Source: Longimicrobiales bacterium (GTDB lineage Bacteria; Gemmatimonadota; Gemmatimonadetes; Longimicrobiales; Gaopeijiaceae). From it: a DNA stretch of 64,000 nucleotides. The stretch spans positions 186,001 to 250,000 of the forward strand of contig CATQHQ010000002.1 of the NCBI GenBank assembly GCA_958296005.1, read 5' to 3'. A program made the translations under genes and the position numbers. Under the pieces are notes generated by a model. It was not told the origin of the DNA, did not search any database, and saw only the letters and a program-made list of their open reading frames with translations. Every line of letters starts with the position of its first letter. The stretch's first letter is position 1. Below, one piece after another: positions 55,433 through 63,747 of the stretch.

Positions 55433-57171
55433 CCCCGGGGCGGCCCCGGCCCCTTTGGCGCCTCCGCCCGCCCCCGCCCCCCGAGACCGTCCGGGAGCTG
55501 GAGCGCACCCTGAAGCTGTCTCCGGCTCTCTGTCGCCTCCTGGTCGCCCGGAACCACGACACCCCCGACGGCGCCAAGTCGTTCCTTCGGCCTCGGGTGG
55601 CCGACCTCCACGACCCAGCCGACCTCCTGGGCGCGAACGAGGCGGCCCGACGGCTGGTCCGCGCGGTGCAGGACCGAGAGCGGGTGCTGGTCCACGGCGA
55701 CTACGACGTGGACGGGATCGCGGGCGCCGCCCTGCTGACCGAGTGGCTCCGAGCCCTCGGAGGACGCGCCGAAGCGTTCGTGCCCAACCGGCTCCGGGAC
55801 GGCTACGATCTAGGCGAAGCAGGGGTGGCGCAGGGCGTGGCGTCGGGCGCGACGGTGCTCGTCACCGTGGACTGCGGGACCACGGCCCACGAGTGGGTGG
55901 GGCGCGCAGGGGACGCCGGCATGGACGTGCTCGTCACCGACCACCATCGGCCCGAAGCCGAGCTGCCCCCCGCGCTGGCGCTGGTCAACCCGTCCCAGCC
56001 GGGCTGCCGCTACCCGAGCAAGGACCTCTGTGGCGCGGCCGTCGCCTTCAAGGTCGCCCAGCTGACGGCGCGGATGCTCGGACGGCCGGCGGACGAGGCG
56101 TGGCAGCGGTTGGACTTGGTCGCTCTGGCCACGATCGCCGACCAAGTGGCCCTGTCCGGCGAGAACCGAGTCATGGTGCGCTACGGTCTCAACGTTGCTT
56201 CCCATGCCCAACCTCGGCCCTCGGCCCGCCCCGGCCTGTCGGCCCTGATAGCGCGGTGCAGGAAGGCTTCCGGCGGCCGGCCCCTGGACTCGGGGATGGT
56301 GGCGTTCCAGCTGGCCCCCCGGATCAACGCCGCGGGGCGGATCGGCGACCCGGCGGAGGCGTTGCGGCTTCTGCTCACCCGCGATCTGGACGAGGCTGTC
56401 GCCCTAGCCGACAAACTGGACGCGACCAACCGAGAGCGGCAGCGGATCGAGCGCCGTACCGTGGACGAAGCCCTGGAGGCGCTGAACGGCGAGTACGACC
56501 CGGATCGGGACCGAGCGGTCGTCGTGTCCGGCGACGGGTGGCATCCGGGCGTGATCGGGATCGCAGCGTCCCGGATCGCGGAGAGGTTCTACCGCCCGGT
56601 GGTGGTGGTCGCTCTGGACGGAGAGCAGGGCCGGGGAAGTGCTCGGTCGATCCCGGCGTTCGACGTTCACGAAGCCCTGACCGAGTGCGGCAGGCACATG
56701 GAGAGGTTCGGCGGCCATCGGCAGGCGGCGGGGCTGGACGTCCGGCGGGAGAAGGTGCCCGCGCTTCGCGAGGCGTTCCTGGCGGCGGCGCGGCAGCGCC
56801 TGGGCGAAGAGGATCTTCGGCCCGTCCTGAACGCCGACATCGAGATCGGCCTGGACGAGCTGGACTACGACTTCCACCGACACCTGCGCCACTTCGGACC
56901 CTCGGGACGCGGCAACCCGAAGCCGCTCTTCGTGGCGCGACGCGTGCGTCTCGACGGGCCTCCTGCGGTGATGGGCGGGCGCCATCTTCGATTCCGCATG
57001 GCTCAGGGCCGGGCGAGGCTCACCGCGTTCGGTCCGGGGCTGGCGGAACGGTTTCCGGCGGAGAGCCTGGGCGCGCGTCCGGTGGACGTAGCGTTCAGCC
57101 TGGCCGACAATACCTACCGGGGCCATACCACGGTGGAGGCCCGGGTCCGGGACATCCGCCCGAGCCGGTGA
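55429..57171 (+). CDS. recJ: Single-stranded-DNA-specific 5'-3' exonuclease RecJ
   Basis: ATG 55429 overlaps the stop of the zinc-ribbon gene by 3 nt; the frame upstream is a shadow. It is 580 aa, typical. DHH phosphoesterase motifs: HGDYDVDGIAGAAL (Asp91, Asp93, Asp95), VTVDCGTT with Asp148, and VTDHHRP at 170-175. The linker has APRINAAGRIGDP; the DHHA1 domain has GRGSARS and FGGHRQAAG. The C-terminal OB-like domain ends VRDIRPSR. It degrades ssDNA in mismatch and recombinational repair. The rsmD gene follows after 49 nt. Confidence 0.95.
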   Translation: MTPGRPRPLWRLRPPPPPETVRELERTLKLSPALCRLLVARNHDTPDGAKSFLRPRVADLHDPADLLGANEAARRLVRAVQDRERVLVHGDYDVDGIAGAALLTEWLRALGGRAEAFVPNRLRDGYDLGEAGVAQGVASGATVLVTVDCGTTAHEWVGRAGDAGMDVLVTDHHRPEAELPPALALVNPSQPGCRYPSKDLCGAAVAFKVAQLTARMLGRPADEAWQRLDLVALATIADQVALSGENRVMVRYGLNVASHAQPRPSARPGLSALIARCRKASGGRPLDSGMVAFQLAPRINAAGRIGDPAEALRLLLTRDLDEAVALADKLDATNRERQRIERRTVDEALEALNGEYDPDRDRAVVVSGDGWHPGVIGIAASRIAERFYRPVVVVALDGEQGRGSARSIPAFDVHEALTECGRHMERFGGHRQAAGLDVRREKVPALREAFLAAARQRLGEEDLRPVLNADIEIGLDELDYDFHRHLRHFGPSGRGNPKPLFVARRVRLDGPPAVMGGRHLRFRMAQGRARLTAFGPGLAERFPAESLGARPVDVAFSLADNTYRGHTTVEARVRDIRPSR

Positions 57172-57220
57172 CTCGCCGGTCCCGTCCGGGCGCTCTGGAG
57201 CCTCAAGAAGGCGGGTTGCG

Positions 57221-57841
57221 ATGCGGATCATCGGCGGAAAGTGGAGAGGCCGAAAGCTGGCCCCGGTCCGCAGCCGGGGGGTTCGGCCCACGACGGACCG
57301 GGTGCGGGAGGCGTGGATGTCGATCCTGCAGCACCGCCTCCCCGGCGCGTCGGTGCTGGACCTCTTCGCCGGCTCGGGCGCCGTCGGGCTGGAGGCGATC
57401 AGTCGCGGCGCGGCGCATGTCGTGTTCGTGGAGCAGAGCCGGAGCGCGGCGCGAGTGCTGAAGCGGAACGTCAGCGAGCTGGGCGCCTCCGACGAGTGCA
57501 CCGTCGTGGTCGCCGACGCCCTGGCCTACGTCCGCCGACGGTCGCTCCTCTCCTGCGACCTCGCCCTTGCAGATCCGCCCTACGGCCGGGGCTTGGCCAG
57601 CCGTCTCATGTCCAGCTACCTGCGGGTCCCCTTCTCGCGCGAACTGTGGGTGGAGCATCGGCGCGACGAGGCGCTGCCCCCGGAGATGATCGCGGCCCAG
57701 CGGCGGTACGGCGACACGATGCTCACCGGCGTGACTGCTCCGGCGGGCGTAACTGCTTCGGCGGGCGCGACAGCCCTGGCAGCGGCCTGCGCGGCCCCCC
57801 GCACGAAAGGTGCGGCTCCCCTGGAACGAGGAGCGTCATGA
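57221..57841 (+). CDS. rsmD: 16S rRNA (guanine966-N2)-methyltransferase RsmD
   Basis: The 206-aa protein begins MRIIGGKWRGRKL at ATG 57221, the usual opening. Motifs: RPTTDRVREAWMSIL, SAM loop VLDLFAGSGAVGLEAISRGA, FVEQSRSAARVLKRN and catalytic ADPPYGRG. It methylates G966 of 16S rRNA during 30S assembly. The last ~45 residues are an Ala/Gly/Thr-rich tail with short repeats (GVTAPAGVTASAGATALAAA) beyond the normal end. The stop overlaps the coaD start. RsmD next to CoaD is a common bacterial pairing. Confidence 0.93.
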   Translation: MRIIGGKWRGRKLAPVRSRGVRPTTDRVREAWMSILQHRLPGASVLDLFAGSGAVGLEAISRGAAHVVFVEQSRSAARVLKRNVSELGASDECTVVVADALAYVRRRSLLSCDLALADPPYGRGLASRLMSSYLRVPFSRELWVEHRRDEALPPEMIAAQRRYGDTMLTGVTAPAGVTASAGATALAAACAAPRTKGAAPLERGAS

Positions 57842-58371
57842 CCAACTTCCGACCGATCGTCGCCGTCTACCCGGGGTCCTTCGACCCGATCACCACCGGC
57901 CACGAGGACGTGGCGCGGCGCACGCTCCGCTTCTGCGACCGTCTCCTGATCGCCGTCGCCGAGTCTCCCACGCACTCCAGGCGTCCCTTCTTCTCCGTGG
58001 CGGAGCGGCTGGAGCTGACGGAGCAGGTCTTCGCCGGCGAACCCCGCGTCGAGTGCGTTTCGTTCTCCGGACTGCTGGTGGAGTTCGCGAGCAGCGTGGG
58101 CGCGCGGTTCATCATCCGGGGGCTCCGAGCGGTGTCCGACTTCGAGTACGAGTTCCAGATGGCCCAGATGAACCGGGAGCTCTGGGAGGACGTCGAGACG
58201 ATCTTCCTGACCCCCGACGAGGAGCACGCTTTCATCTCCGCCACTCTGGTGCGGCAGGTTGCGTCCCTGGGGGGCGACGTGAGCCGGTTCGTCTCGCCCC
58301 CGGTGCTGAAGCGGCTGAAGGCGCGGTTTGCCGCCGTCGAAAGCGAGAGCGACCGCCGCCGGCACAAGTGA
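57838..58371 (+). CDS. coaD: Phosphopantetheine adenylyltransferase
   Basis: ATG 57838 lies in an ATGA overlap with rsmD and is preceded by GAGGAG. The protein is 177 aa. Nucleotidyltransferase signature: VYPGSFDPITTGHEDV (T/HxGH at 19-22), RGLRAVSDFEYEFQMAQMN and ISATLVRQVASLGGDVS, a variant of ISSTxVR. It transfers AMP from ATP to 4'-phosphopantetheine, the penultimate step of coenzyme A synthesis. The stop overlaps the GTG of the Pta-like gene, tying CoA synthesis to an acyl-CoA-using enzyme. Confidence 0.95.
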   Translation: MTNFRPIVAVYPGSFDPITTGHEDVARRTLRFCDRLLIAVAESPTHSRRPFFSVAERLELTEQVFAGEPRVECVSFSGLLVEFASSVGARFIIRGLRAVSDFEYEFQMAQMNRELWEDVETIFLTPDEEHAFISATLVRQVASLGGDVSRFVSPPVLKRLKARFAAVESESDRRRHK

Positions 58372-59204
58372 CGTTCACCGACCGCTTGGCGGACCGGGCG
58401 CGGCGGTTGGGCCGCACCGTGGCGCTGCCCGAGGCACAAGACCCGCGCGTCTCGGCCGCCGCGGCGTTGCTGTCCCGCCGAGCCATTGCCACGCCCGTGT
58501 TGGGGAACTCGCTTGAGGACGCCGTCGCCATGCTCCGGGACGGCAGGGTCGATGCCGTGGTGGCGGGGGCGGTCCACACCACCGCCGAGGTCGCGAGAGC
58601 GGGGCTGAAGGGGGTTGGGTTGAGGTCCGGCGTGCGTACCCTGTCGTCGTCGTTCTTCATGGAGGTGCGGGAGTTCCGGGGCAGGGGACCCGAGGTGCTC
58701 ACCTTCGCAGACCCCGCCGTGGTGCCGTCGCCGGGACCGGCCAGGCTGGCAGAGATCGCCGCAGGGGCGGTTCGCACTCGTCGGCTGGTGGTGGGAGACG
58801 AGCCCCAGGTCGCGTTCCTGTCGTACTCGACGCTGGGAAGCGCCGCCGGGCGTGCGGTGGACCGCGTGCGCGAAGGGCTGCGCCTCTTCCGGGAAGCGCA
58901 CCCGGACGTGGCCGTCGCCGGCGAGCTTCAGGCCGACGCCGCCCTCGTGCCCGAGGTTGCCCGCACCAAGGCCCCGGGCTCGCTGGTGGCAGGCCGCGCC
59001 AACGTTCTGGTCTTCCCCGACCTGAACGCCGCCAATATCGCCTACAAGCTGGTGCAGCGGCTGGCTGGCGCCACGGCGCTGGGTCCGGTCCTCCAAGGGC
59101 TGTCGGCGCCGCTCCTCGACCTCTCGCGAGGGGTGTCGGTGGAGGAGATCGTCCATGTGGCCGCAATCGCCGTCCTCCTCTCCGACGCCCCCGAGCCCAG
59201 TTGA
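58368..59204 (+). CDS. Compact phosphate acetyl/butyryltransferase family protein (Pta-like)
   Basis: GTG 58368 sits in a GTGA overlap with coaD. It is 278 aa, against ~320-340 for the family. Conserved segments are kept: VALPEAQDPRV, VVAGAVHTTAEV, VRTLSSSFFMEV, VAFLSYST, GELQADAALVP, and VLVFPDLNAANIAYKLVQRLAG. The region between ATPVLGN and DAVVAGAVHTT is ~55-60 residues shorter than in usual Pta. The family interconverts acyl-CoA and acyl phosphate; no acetate or butyrate kinase is nearby. Whether the shortened enzyme is active cannot be judged from sequence. Confidence 0.85.
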   Translation: MTFTDRLADRARRLGRTVALPEAQDPRVSAAAALLSRRAIATPVLGNSLEDAVAMLRDGRVDAVVAGAVHTTAEVARAGLKGVGLRSGVRTLSSSFFMEVREFRGRGPEVLTFADPAVVPSPGPARLAEIAAGAVRTRRLVVGDEPQVAFLSYSTLGSAAGRAVDRVREGLRLFREAHPDVAVAGELQADAALVPEVARTKAPGSLVAGRANVLVFPDLNAANIAYKLVQRLAGATALGPVLQGLSAPLLDLSRGVSVEEIVHVAAIAVLLSDAPEPS

Positions 59205-59277
59205 TCGGCAGAGGCTGGCGGTCGTAACTTCGATTCGAGGCCACCCAGGCCGACCGCACTCTATTCTCGGAACGAAC

Positions 59278-59610
59278 ATGTCCTTCAGCATTCGCAGCGT
59301 CGGCGACGCAACAGTCGTCCAAGTCCAAGGGCAACTCATCGTCGGGAACCGCCAGGAGCTGAAGGACCTGGTCCTGGCCCGGCTGGAGGAAGGCGCCCGA
59401 AACTTCGTGATCGACTTCGCCGGCACGGGCTACATCGACTCCTCGGGCCTAGGCGTTCTCGTGAGCGTCTCGAAGAAGATCCGCGAGGCGCGCGGCGAGC
59501 TTCGGCTGGCCAGCCTCAACGAGGACCTCCAGACCCTCTTCGAGCTCACGAAGCTCGACACCCTCTTCCAGATACGAGACGACCTGGAGGAGGCGCTGGC
59601 GGCGTTCTGA
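59278..59610 (+). CDS. STAS-domain anti-sigma factor antagonist (RsbV/SpoIIAA-like)
   Basis: It starts at ATG 59278 (MSFSIRSVGDATVVQVQGQL), 73 nt after the Pta-like gene; an upstream in-frame extension overlaps that gene and is discarded. The 110-aa STAS domain has NFVIDFAGTGYIDSSGLGVLV, where Ser55/Ser56 is the site phosphorylated in RsbV/SpoIIAA relatives. Unphosphorylated antagonists bind the RsbW-type kinase and free its target. The next two genes encode the matching kinase and phosphatase. Confidence 0.92.
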   Translation: MSFSIRSVGDATVVQVQGQLIVGNRQELKDLVLARLEEGARNFVIDFAGTGYIDSSGLGVLVSVSKKIREARGELRLASLNEDLQTLFELTKLDTLFQIRDDLEEALAAF

Positions 59611-59629
59611 GGACACGGGCGTTTCCATC

Positions 59630-60118
59630 GTGTGCCCCCCAGAAGGCGCTCCGACCCGCTCGTCCCCCTGCGCTTCGCCCGCGGTCGCCTTGGAGTTCGT
59701 CCGGGAGATCGGCGGGATCGAGGACGCGGTGGAGGAGTTGGTCCGTCAGTGCGCTCCCGTCTGCGCCGACACCCGTCGGCTCTACTTCAACTTCCGGGTT
59801 GGGCTGACCGAGGCGATCGCCAACGCGATCCTCTACGGCAACGGCCGGGATCCGGCGAAGAAGGTGCGGGTCGAGCTGCGGCTCGACGACGCGGGGATCC
59901 AAGTCCAGGTCACCGACGAAGGCAGAGGCTTCGACCCCGCCACCGTTCCCGATCCCACGCTGCCGGAAAACGTCTCCAAGCCCACGGGCCGGGGGATCTT
60001 CCTCATGCGGGCGCTGATGGACGACGTGCGCTTCAACGCATCGGGCAACTCGGTCAGCCTCTTCCTGCGCTTGGCCGAAGAGGCCGACGTGGGGGACTCG
60101 GCTCGATCATGTCGTTGA
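59630..60118 (+). CDS. RsbW-like anti-sigma factor / serine kinase (GHKL ATPase)
   Basis: GTG 59630 begins 19 nt after the STAS gene. It is 162 aa. GHKL motifs: N-box FRVGLTEAIANAILYGN with Glu61 and Asn65, G1 VTDEGRGFD with Asp96, and G2 GRGIFLMRALMDDV. It should phosphorylate the STAS protein and sequester a partner, classically a sigma factor; no sigma gene lies in the window, so the target is open. The final codons overlap the phosphatase start by 10 nt, indicating coupling. Confidence 0.9.
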   Translation: MCPPEGAPTRSSPCASPAVALEFVREIGGIEDAVEELVRQCAPVCADTRRLYFNFRVGLTEAIANAILYGNGRDPAKKVRVELRLDDAGIQVQVTDEGRGFDPATVPDPTLPENVSKPTGRGIFLMRALMDDVRFNASGNSVSLFLRLAEEADVGDSARSCR

Positions 60119-61683
60119 CCCGCGACGTGGGTGCCCCGCCGGTCCTGCCGGAGTCGGTGGTGTCGATTCTGGAGGACTTTCGGGGCTGCATGGCACTGAA
60201 CATCCGCGCCTGGCGCTTGGTGGACGGCGAGCGAGTCCCGGTGTATTCGTCGGACGACCCGGGGCCGCCGTCGCCTCGGGAGCGCCGCTTCATGGTGGAT
60301 ACGGCCGGGGGGCCGCCTCTGGAAGTCGAGGTCGAGGGACAAGAGCCCGAGAGCCCAGTGGTCCAGCTTCTGGCGGCGGTGCTGAGCCGCGCCTTCGATA
60401 TGTCCGGCAAGGTCGCGTCGTGCAACACGGCCCTGTCGGAGCGCCACGAGGAGATCGACCTGCTCTACCGGATCAGCGAGACCCTGGGGTCGATCCTCCA
60501 CTTGGAAGAAGCCGCGCGCCTGATTCTGGAGGAAGTCTCGCGAGTGCTCGGCGCCAAGCGGGGTTCCCTGTGGGTGTACCAGCCCGAAGGACAGCGCCTC
60601 CAGCTGGCCGCCGAGTCCGGGGGCGGGCAGTTCCGAGAGTCGATTCCTCTGGACGACACGTCGTCGGTGACGGTTCGGGCGTTTCGCAAGGGCAGCCCCC
60701 TCCTTGCTGCGGGGTCGGAGGTAACCGGAGCCGACCAGGACGGACGCCCGACGGGCAAGGAAGACACTTGGCTTTCGGTTCCGGTTCGCTACGCGCCCCA
60801 GTCTGGGGAGCACAGGACAGTGGGCGTGGTGAACCTGATCGGACGCCGCCGTCGGGGGAGCTTCACTGCCGCCGACCAGCGGCTCCTGACGGCGATCGCC
60901 AACCAGATCGGCGCCGCGCTGGAGAACAACCGCCTCATCCGGGAGAGCATGGCCAGGGAACGGGTCTCCCGAGAGATGGAGCTGGCCCACGACCTGCAGA
61001 TGAAGCTGGTGCCGCCCGTGCGGCCGATCGCCGGGGTCGACGCGGTGGCCCGGGTGCTGCCGTCGGTCTCGGTGGGAGGCGACTTCTACCAGGTCCTGCA
61101 GCTGTCGGGAGGCAGGCTGGGCGTCATGATCGGCGACGTGTCGGGCCACGGCTTCCCGGCGGCCCTGATCATGGCGCTGGTGATGAGCGCCGCCGCGATC
61201 TCCGCCAAGCGGGAGACCTCTCCGTCGGCGGTCCTCGAGGCGGTGGACCAAGCGATCGGAGCGGAGCTGGAATCGACGGAGATGTACCTCTCCCTCTGCT
61301 ACTGCGTGCTGGCGCCGCACGACAGGGAGATCAGGTACTCGAACGCCGGCCACCCCCACGCCTTCGTCGTCGGGCCCGACGGGGAATCGCGCCGGCTCTT
61401 CGCCACCGACCCGCCGATGGGAATCGACGGGCCGCCCTACGCAGAGTCCTCGGTGCTGTGGACGCCGGGCCAGGACCTGCTGCTCCTCTTCACCGACGGG
61501 CTGTCGGACACGGTGGCCGAGCGCCACCGCCGTAGCGGAGAGGAGCTGGTGCTGCAGACCGTGGCGAAGCACCACCCGGAGCCCGTGGCGGAGATCCTGA
61601 ACCGGCTCTTCGAGGTGGCGGAACGGGCGATCCCCTCCATGCCTGCCGACGACCGCACGGCGGTGTTGCTCCGAACGACCTGA
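60109..61683 (+). CDS. RsbU-like PP2C (SpoIIE) serine phosphatase with GAF domain
   Basis: The start is ATG 60109, overlapping the kinase gene by 10 nt. It is 524 aa. Residues 1 to ~110 are a divergent sensor-like region, ~130-280 a GAF domain (LILEEVSRVLGAKRGSLWV, VGVVNLIGRR, LTAIANQIGAALENN), then a helical linker with ELAHDLQMKLVPP and a PP2C domain. Metal-binding motifs are GGDFYQV (Asp325), GDVSGHG (Asp343), NAGHPH, FTDGLSD (Asp463) and DDRTAVLL. It should dephosphorylate the STAS antagonist in response to a ligand sensed by GAF. The stop overlaps the ksgA start (TGATG). Confidence 0.93.
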   Translation: MSLTRDVGAPPVLPESVVSILEDFRGCMALNIRAWRLVDGERVPVYSSDDPGPPSPRERRFMVDTAGGPPLEVEVEGQEPESPVVQLLAAVLSRAFDMSGKVASCNTALSERHEEIDLLYRISETLGSILHLEEAARLILEEVSRVLGAKRGSLWVYQPEGQRLQLAAESGGGQFRESIPLDDTSSVTVRAFRKGSPLLAAGSEVTGADQDGRPTGKEDTWLSVPVRYAPQSGEHRTVGVVNLIGRRRRGSFTAADQRLLTAIANQIGAALENNRLIRESMARERVSREMELAHDLQMKLVPPVRPIAGVDAVARVLPSVSVGGDFYQVLQLSGGRLGVMIGDVSGHGFPAALIMALVMSAAAISAKRETSPSAVLEAVDQAIGAELESTEMYLSLCYCVLAPHDREIRYSNAGHPHAFVVGPDGESRRLFATDPPMGIDGPPYAESSVLWTPGQDLLLLFTDGLSDTVAERHRRSGEELVLQTVAKHHPEPVAEILNRLFEVAERAIPSMPADDRTAVLLRTT

Positions 61684-62519
61684 TGCCGTTGCCGGCGGGC
61701 GGCGGCGCCAGACCGAAGCGCTCCCTGGGGCAGAACTTCCTCGTCGATCCGAACCTTCAGCGAAAGATCGCCGGGGCGGTGGGAGGAGAAGCGGGCGACC
61801 CGGTTCTGGAGATCGGCCCCGGACGCGGCGCCTTGACGGACCATCTGGTGCGGCGCGGCGTGAAGCTGTGGGCCGTGGAGCTGGACGACCGGCTGGCGGC
61901 CTCGCTGACCGCCGAACATGCAGGGAACCCGCGCGTCACCATCGTGCACGGCGACGTGCTGCGTCTGGAGTTGGCGGCCCTCACCGGCGACTGGGCAGTC
62001 ACCAGGGTGGTGGGGAACATCCCCTACAACATCGCGACGCCGATCTTGTTTCGGCTGCTCTCGCCTCCGTGCCCGGCGGAGATCGTGCTGACGGTGCAGG
62101 CCGAGGTGGCCGCGCGGATGCTGGCGGGTCCCGGCTCCCGAACCTACGGCGCCCTGTCGGTGGGCGTGGGCCTCCACGCCCGGGCAGCTGCGCTCTTCAA
62201 GGTGCCGCGCAAAGCCTTCAGACCGGTCCCGAAGGTGGACTCGGCGGTGGTGCGGCTGACGCCCCACGCGCCGCCGCGCCTCTCGCCGGCGGCGGCGGGC
62301 CAGGTCCGACGGCTGGTGCGGGCGGCGTTTTCGTGGCGCCGCAAGCAGATGAAGACGATCCTGGCGCGTCACCCCGAGATGCGCCCGGTCGGCGGCTCAA
62401 CGGAGGCGGCGCTGGATGCGCTGAACGCTCGCGGCTTGTCGCCGGCGACCCGGCCCGAGGAGCTGGCGCCGGAGGACTGGGTGGCCCTCGCGGAGGCGCT
62501 TCGGCCGCCAGGCGTCTGA
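61683..62519 (+). CDS. ksgA: 16S rRNA (adenine1518-N6/adenine1519-N6)-dimethyltransferase
   Basis: ATG 61683 overlaps the phosphatase TGA by one base. It is 278 aa, normal for KsgA. Motifs: RPKRSLGQNFLVDPN, LEIGPGRGALTDHL (SAM), VELDDRL, GDVLRL and catalytic GNIPYNIATPI; the C-terminal helical region has KVPRKAFRPVPKVDSAVVRL and FSWRRKQMKTIL. It dimethylates the two adenines of helix 45 late in 30S assembly. It is the last gene of the plus-strand run. A minus-strand reading frame from the PepSY gene overlaps its last 302 nt. Confidence 0.95.
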   Translation: MPLPAGGGARPKRSLGQNFLVDPNLQRKIAGAVGGEAGDPVLEIGPGRGALTDHLVRRGVKLWAVELDDRLAASLTAEHAGNPRVTIVHGDVLRLELAALTGDWAVTRVVGNIPYNIATPILFRLLSPPCPAEIVLTVQAEVAARMLAGPGSRTYGALSVGVGLHARAAALFKVPRKAFRPVPKVDSAVVRLTPHAPPRLSPAAAGQVRRLVRAAFSWRRKQMKTILARHPEMRPVGGSTEAALDALNARGLSPATRPEELAPEDWVALAEALRPPGV

Positions 62520-63747
62520 CCCGCGCCCACCGGACCGCTCGGTTCCAAGCGAGGGCGGAGCCGGTCCACACCAAGGCCACGGCGACAACCGACGCCAACG
62601 CCGCAAGCGCTTGGCCGGCCGGGCCCCAGTACTCGCCGGTGTGGGCGTACCGGAAGAACTGCTGGGCCCTGCGGCCGGGGCTGGCGTCGCCGAACGCTTC
62701 CCATCGGGTGATCGTTCCACTTCCCGGGTCCACGGTCATGGAGGCGGTGCGCTGGGGCTGGCCTTCCCAACCGGTTCGCACCTCCACAGCGATCTCCGCG
62801 TCCGCGTCTCCGTCCCTGGGCACGTGCACCACGATGCTCCGCCACCCCGGCACCGCCGATTGGGCCGTCGCCAGCGCCGCGTCCAGGCTGGGGCTGGGGC
62901 CGCCGCCGAGTCCGACGAGGCCGCCGCCGCCCGACTCGGGGAGGACGCTTCCCAACCGTAGCACCGCCCCCGCCACCGGGTAGAGGCGGTCGCCGACGGA
63001 AGGGTACGACAAGAGGACGGCGGACGCGGCGATCACCAGCAAGGGGCTCACCGCCCAGAACCCCCCAACCTTGTGCCAGTTGAAGGCTCGTGCCTGCCCC
63101 CATGCGCCCCGCAACGGAATGATCGACGCCACGAACGTCCTGCGGTTGAACCGCCGGGGGAACCAGATCAGCATCCCGCTCAGCAGCAGAAACAAGAACG
63201 CGACGTTGGCCGCGCCCGTCACGGAGCGGCCGTGGCGCACCGAGCTCTCGGAGACGGCAAGCCATCGGTGCCAACGGCGAACGCCCTCGAAGAACGCTTC
63301 GATCCTGGGAGCGCCGCGACCCACCACCTCTCCCGTGTAGGAGTTCATGTAGACGCGCTCGCCTCGGCGGGAGACGAGTTGCACCGGTGCCCGGGGGTCG
63401 GCGTCGTAGCGGAGCGAGGCGGCCTCGAACGGCGCGCCCGGAGGGGCCGCCAGCCGTGCCGACTCCATCAGGGTGGCCGCGGCGATCCTCTCGGCGCCGT
63501 CCGGCGGTGCAACGAAGCGTCGTCGCTCGGCGAACCCGACTACGGCGTTCTCCAGAGAGAGGACGACGCCCGTCGCCGCCATGATCAGGATCACCACGCC
63601 GACAACGACCGCCGCCGTCAAGTGGAGACGGCGGACGAGGATGCGAATCGCGCGAGGGCGGCGAAGAAAGCCGGCTTCCGAACCGGGCCGAGCGCCGCCC
63701 GCAGCCTTGATGCTACTTGATGGCGACGTACCGCTCGAGACGGGCAA
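62218..63747 (-). CDS. PepSY-associated transmembrane protein with long antisense-overlapping tail
   Basis: About four membrane segments are visible: HLTAAVVVGVVILIMAATGV, AANVAFLFLLLSGMLIWF, WAVSPLLVIAASAVLLSY and ALASVVAVALVWTGSALAW. Periplasmic PepSY-like portions carry YMNSYTGEVVG and MTVDPGSGTITRWE, and WHRWLAV is also typical. This matches the PepSY_TM family, often tied to siderophore reduction or iron uptake. Residues up to ~409 (nt 62520) are normal. The last ~100 are a Pro/Ala/Ser-rich string read antisense to ksgA, probably a lost stop and not a folded domain. The start is probably TTG 63747, overlapping the next gene by 35 nt, and is uncertain. Confidence 0.8.
   Translation of the reverse strand: MPVSSGTSPSSSIKAAGGARPGSEAGFLRRPRAIRILVRRLHLTAAVVVGVVILIMAATGVVLSLENAVVGFAERRRFVAPPDGAERIAAATLMESARLAAPPGAPFEAASLRYDADPRAPVQLVSRRGERVYMNSYTGEVVGRGAPRIEAFFEGVRRWHRWLAVSESSVRHGRSVTGAANVAFLFLLLSGMLIWFPRRFNRRTFVASIIPLRGAWGQARAFNWHKVGGFWAVSPLLVIAASAVLLSYPSVGDRLYPVAGAVLRLGSVLPESGGGGLVGLGGGPSPSLDAALATAQSAVPGWRSIVVHVPRDGDADAEIAVEVRTGWEGQPQRTASMTVDPGSGTITRWEAFGDASPGRRAQQFFRYAHTGEYWGPAGQALAALASVVAVALVWTGSALAWNRAVRWARVRRLAAEAPPRGPPSPPAPAPRAGSPATSRERSAHPAPPPLSRRPGASRGDAPGSSSSACGATKTPPAPAVGPGPPPPARGAAARGASAAPPPSPPSGPV

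Noticed and set aside
59205..59277. Promoter before the STAS gene (TATTCT at 59262)
   Set aside because: There is a -10-like hexamer but no -35 partner at 16-18 nt, so a promoter cannot be supported from sequence.
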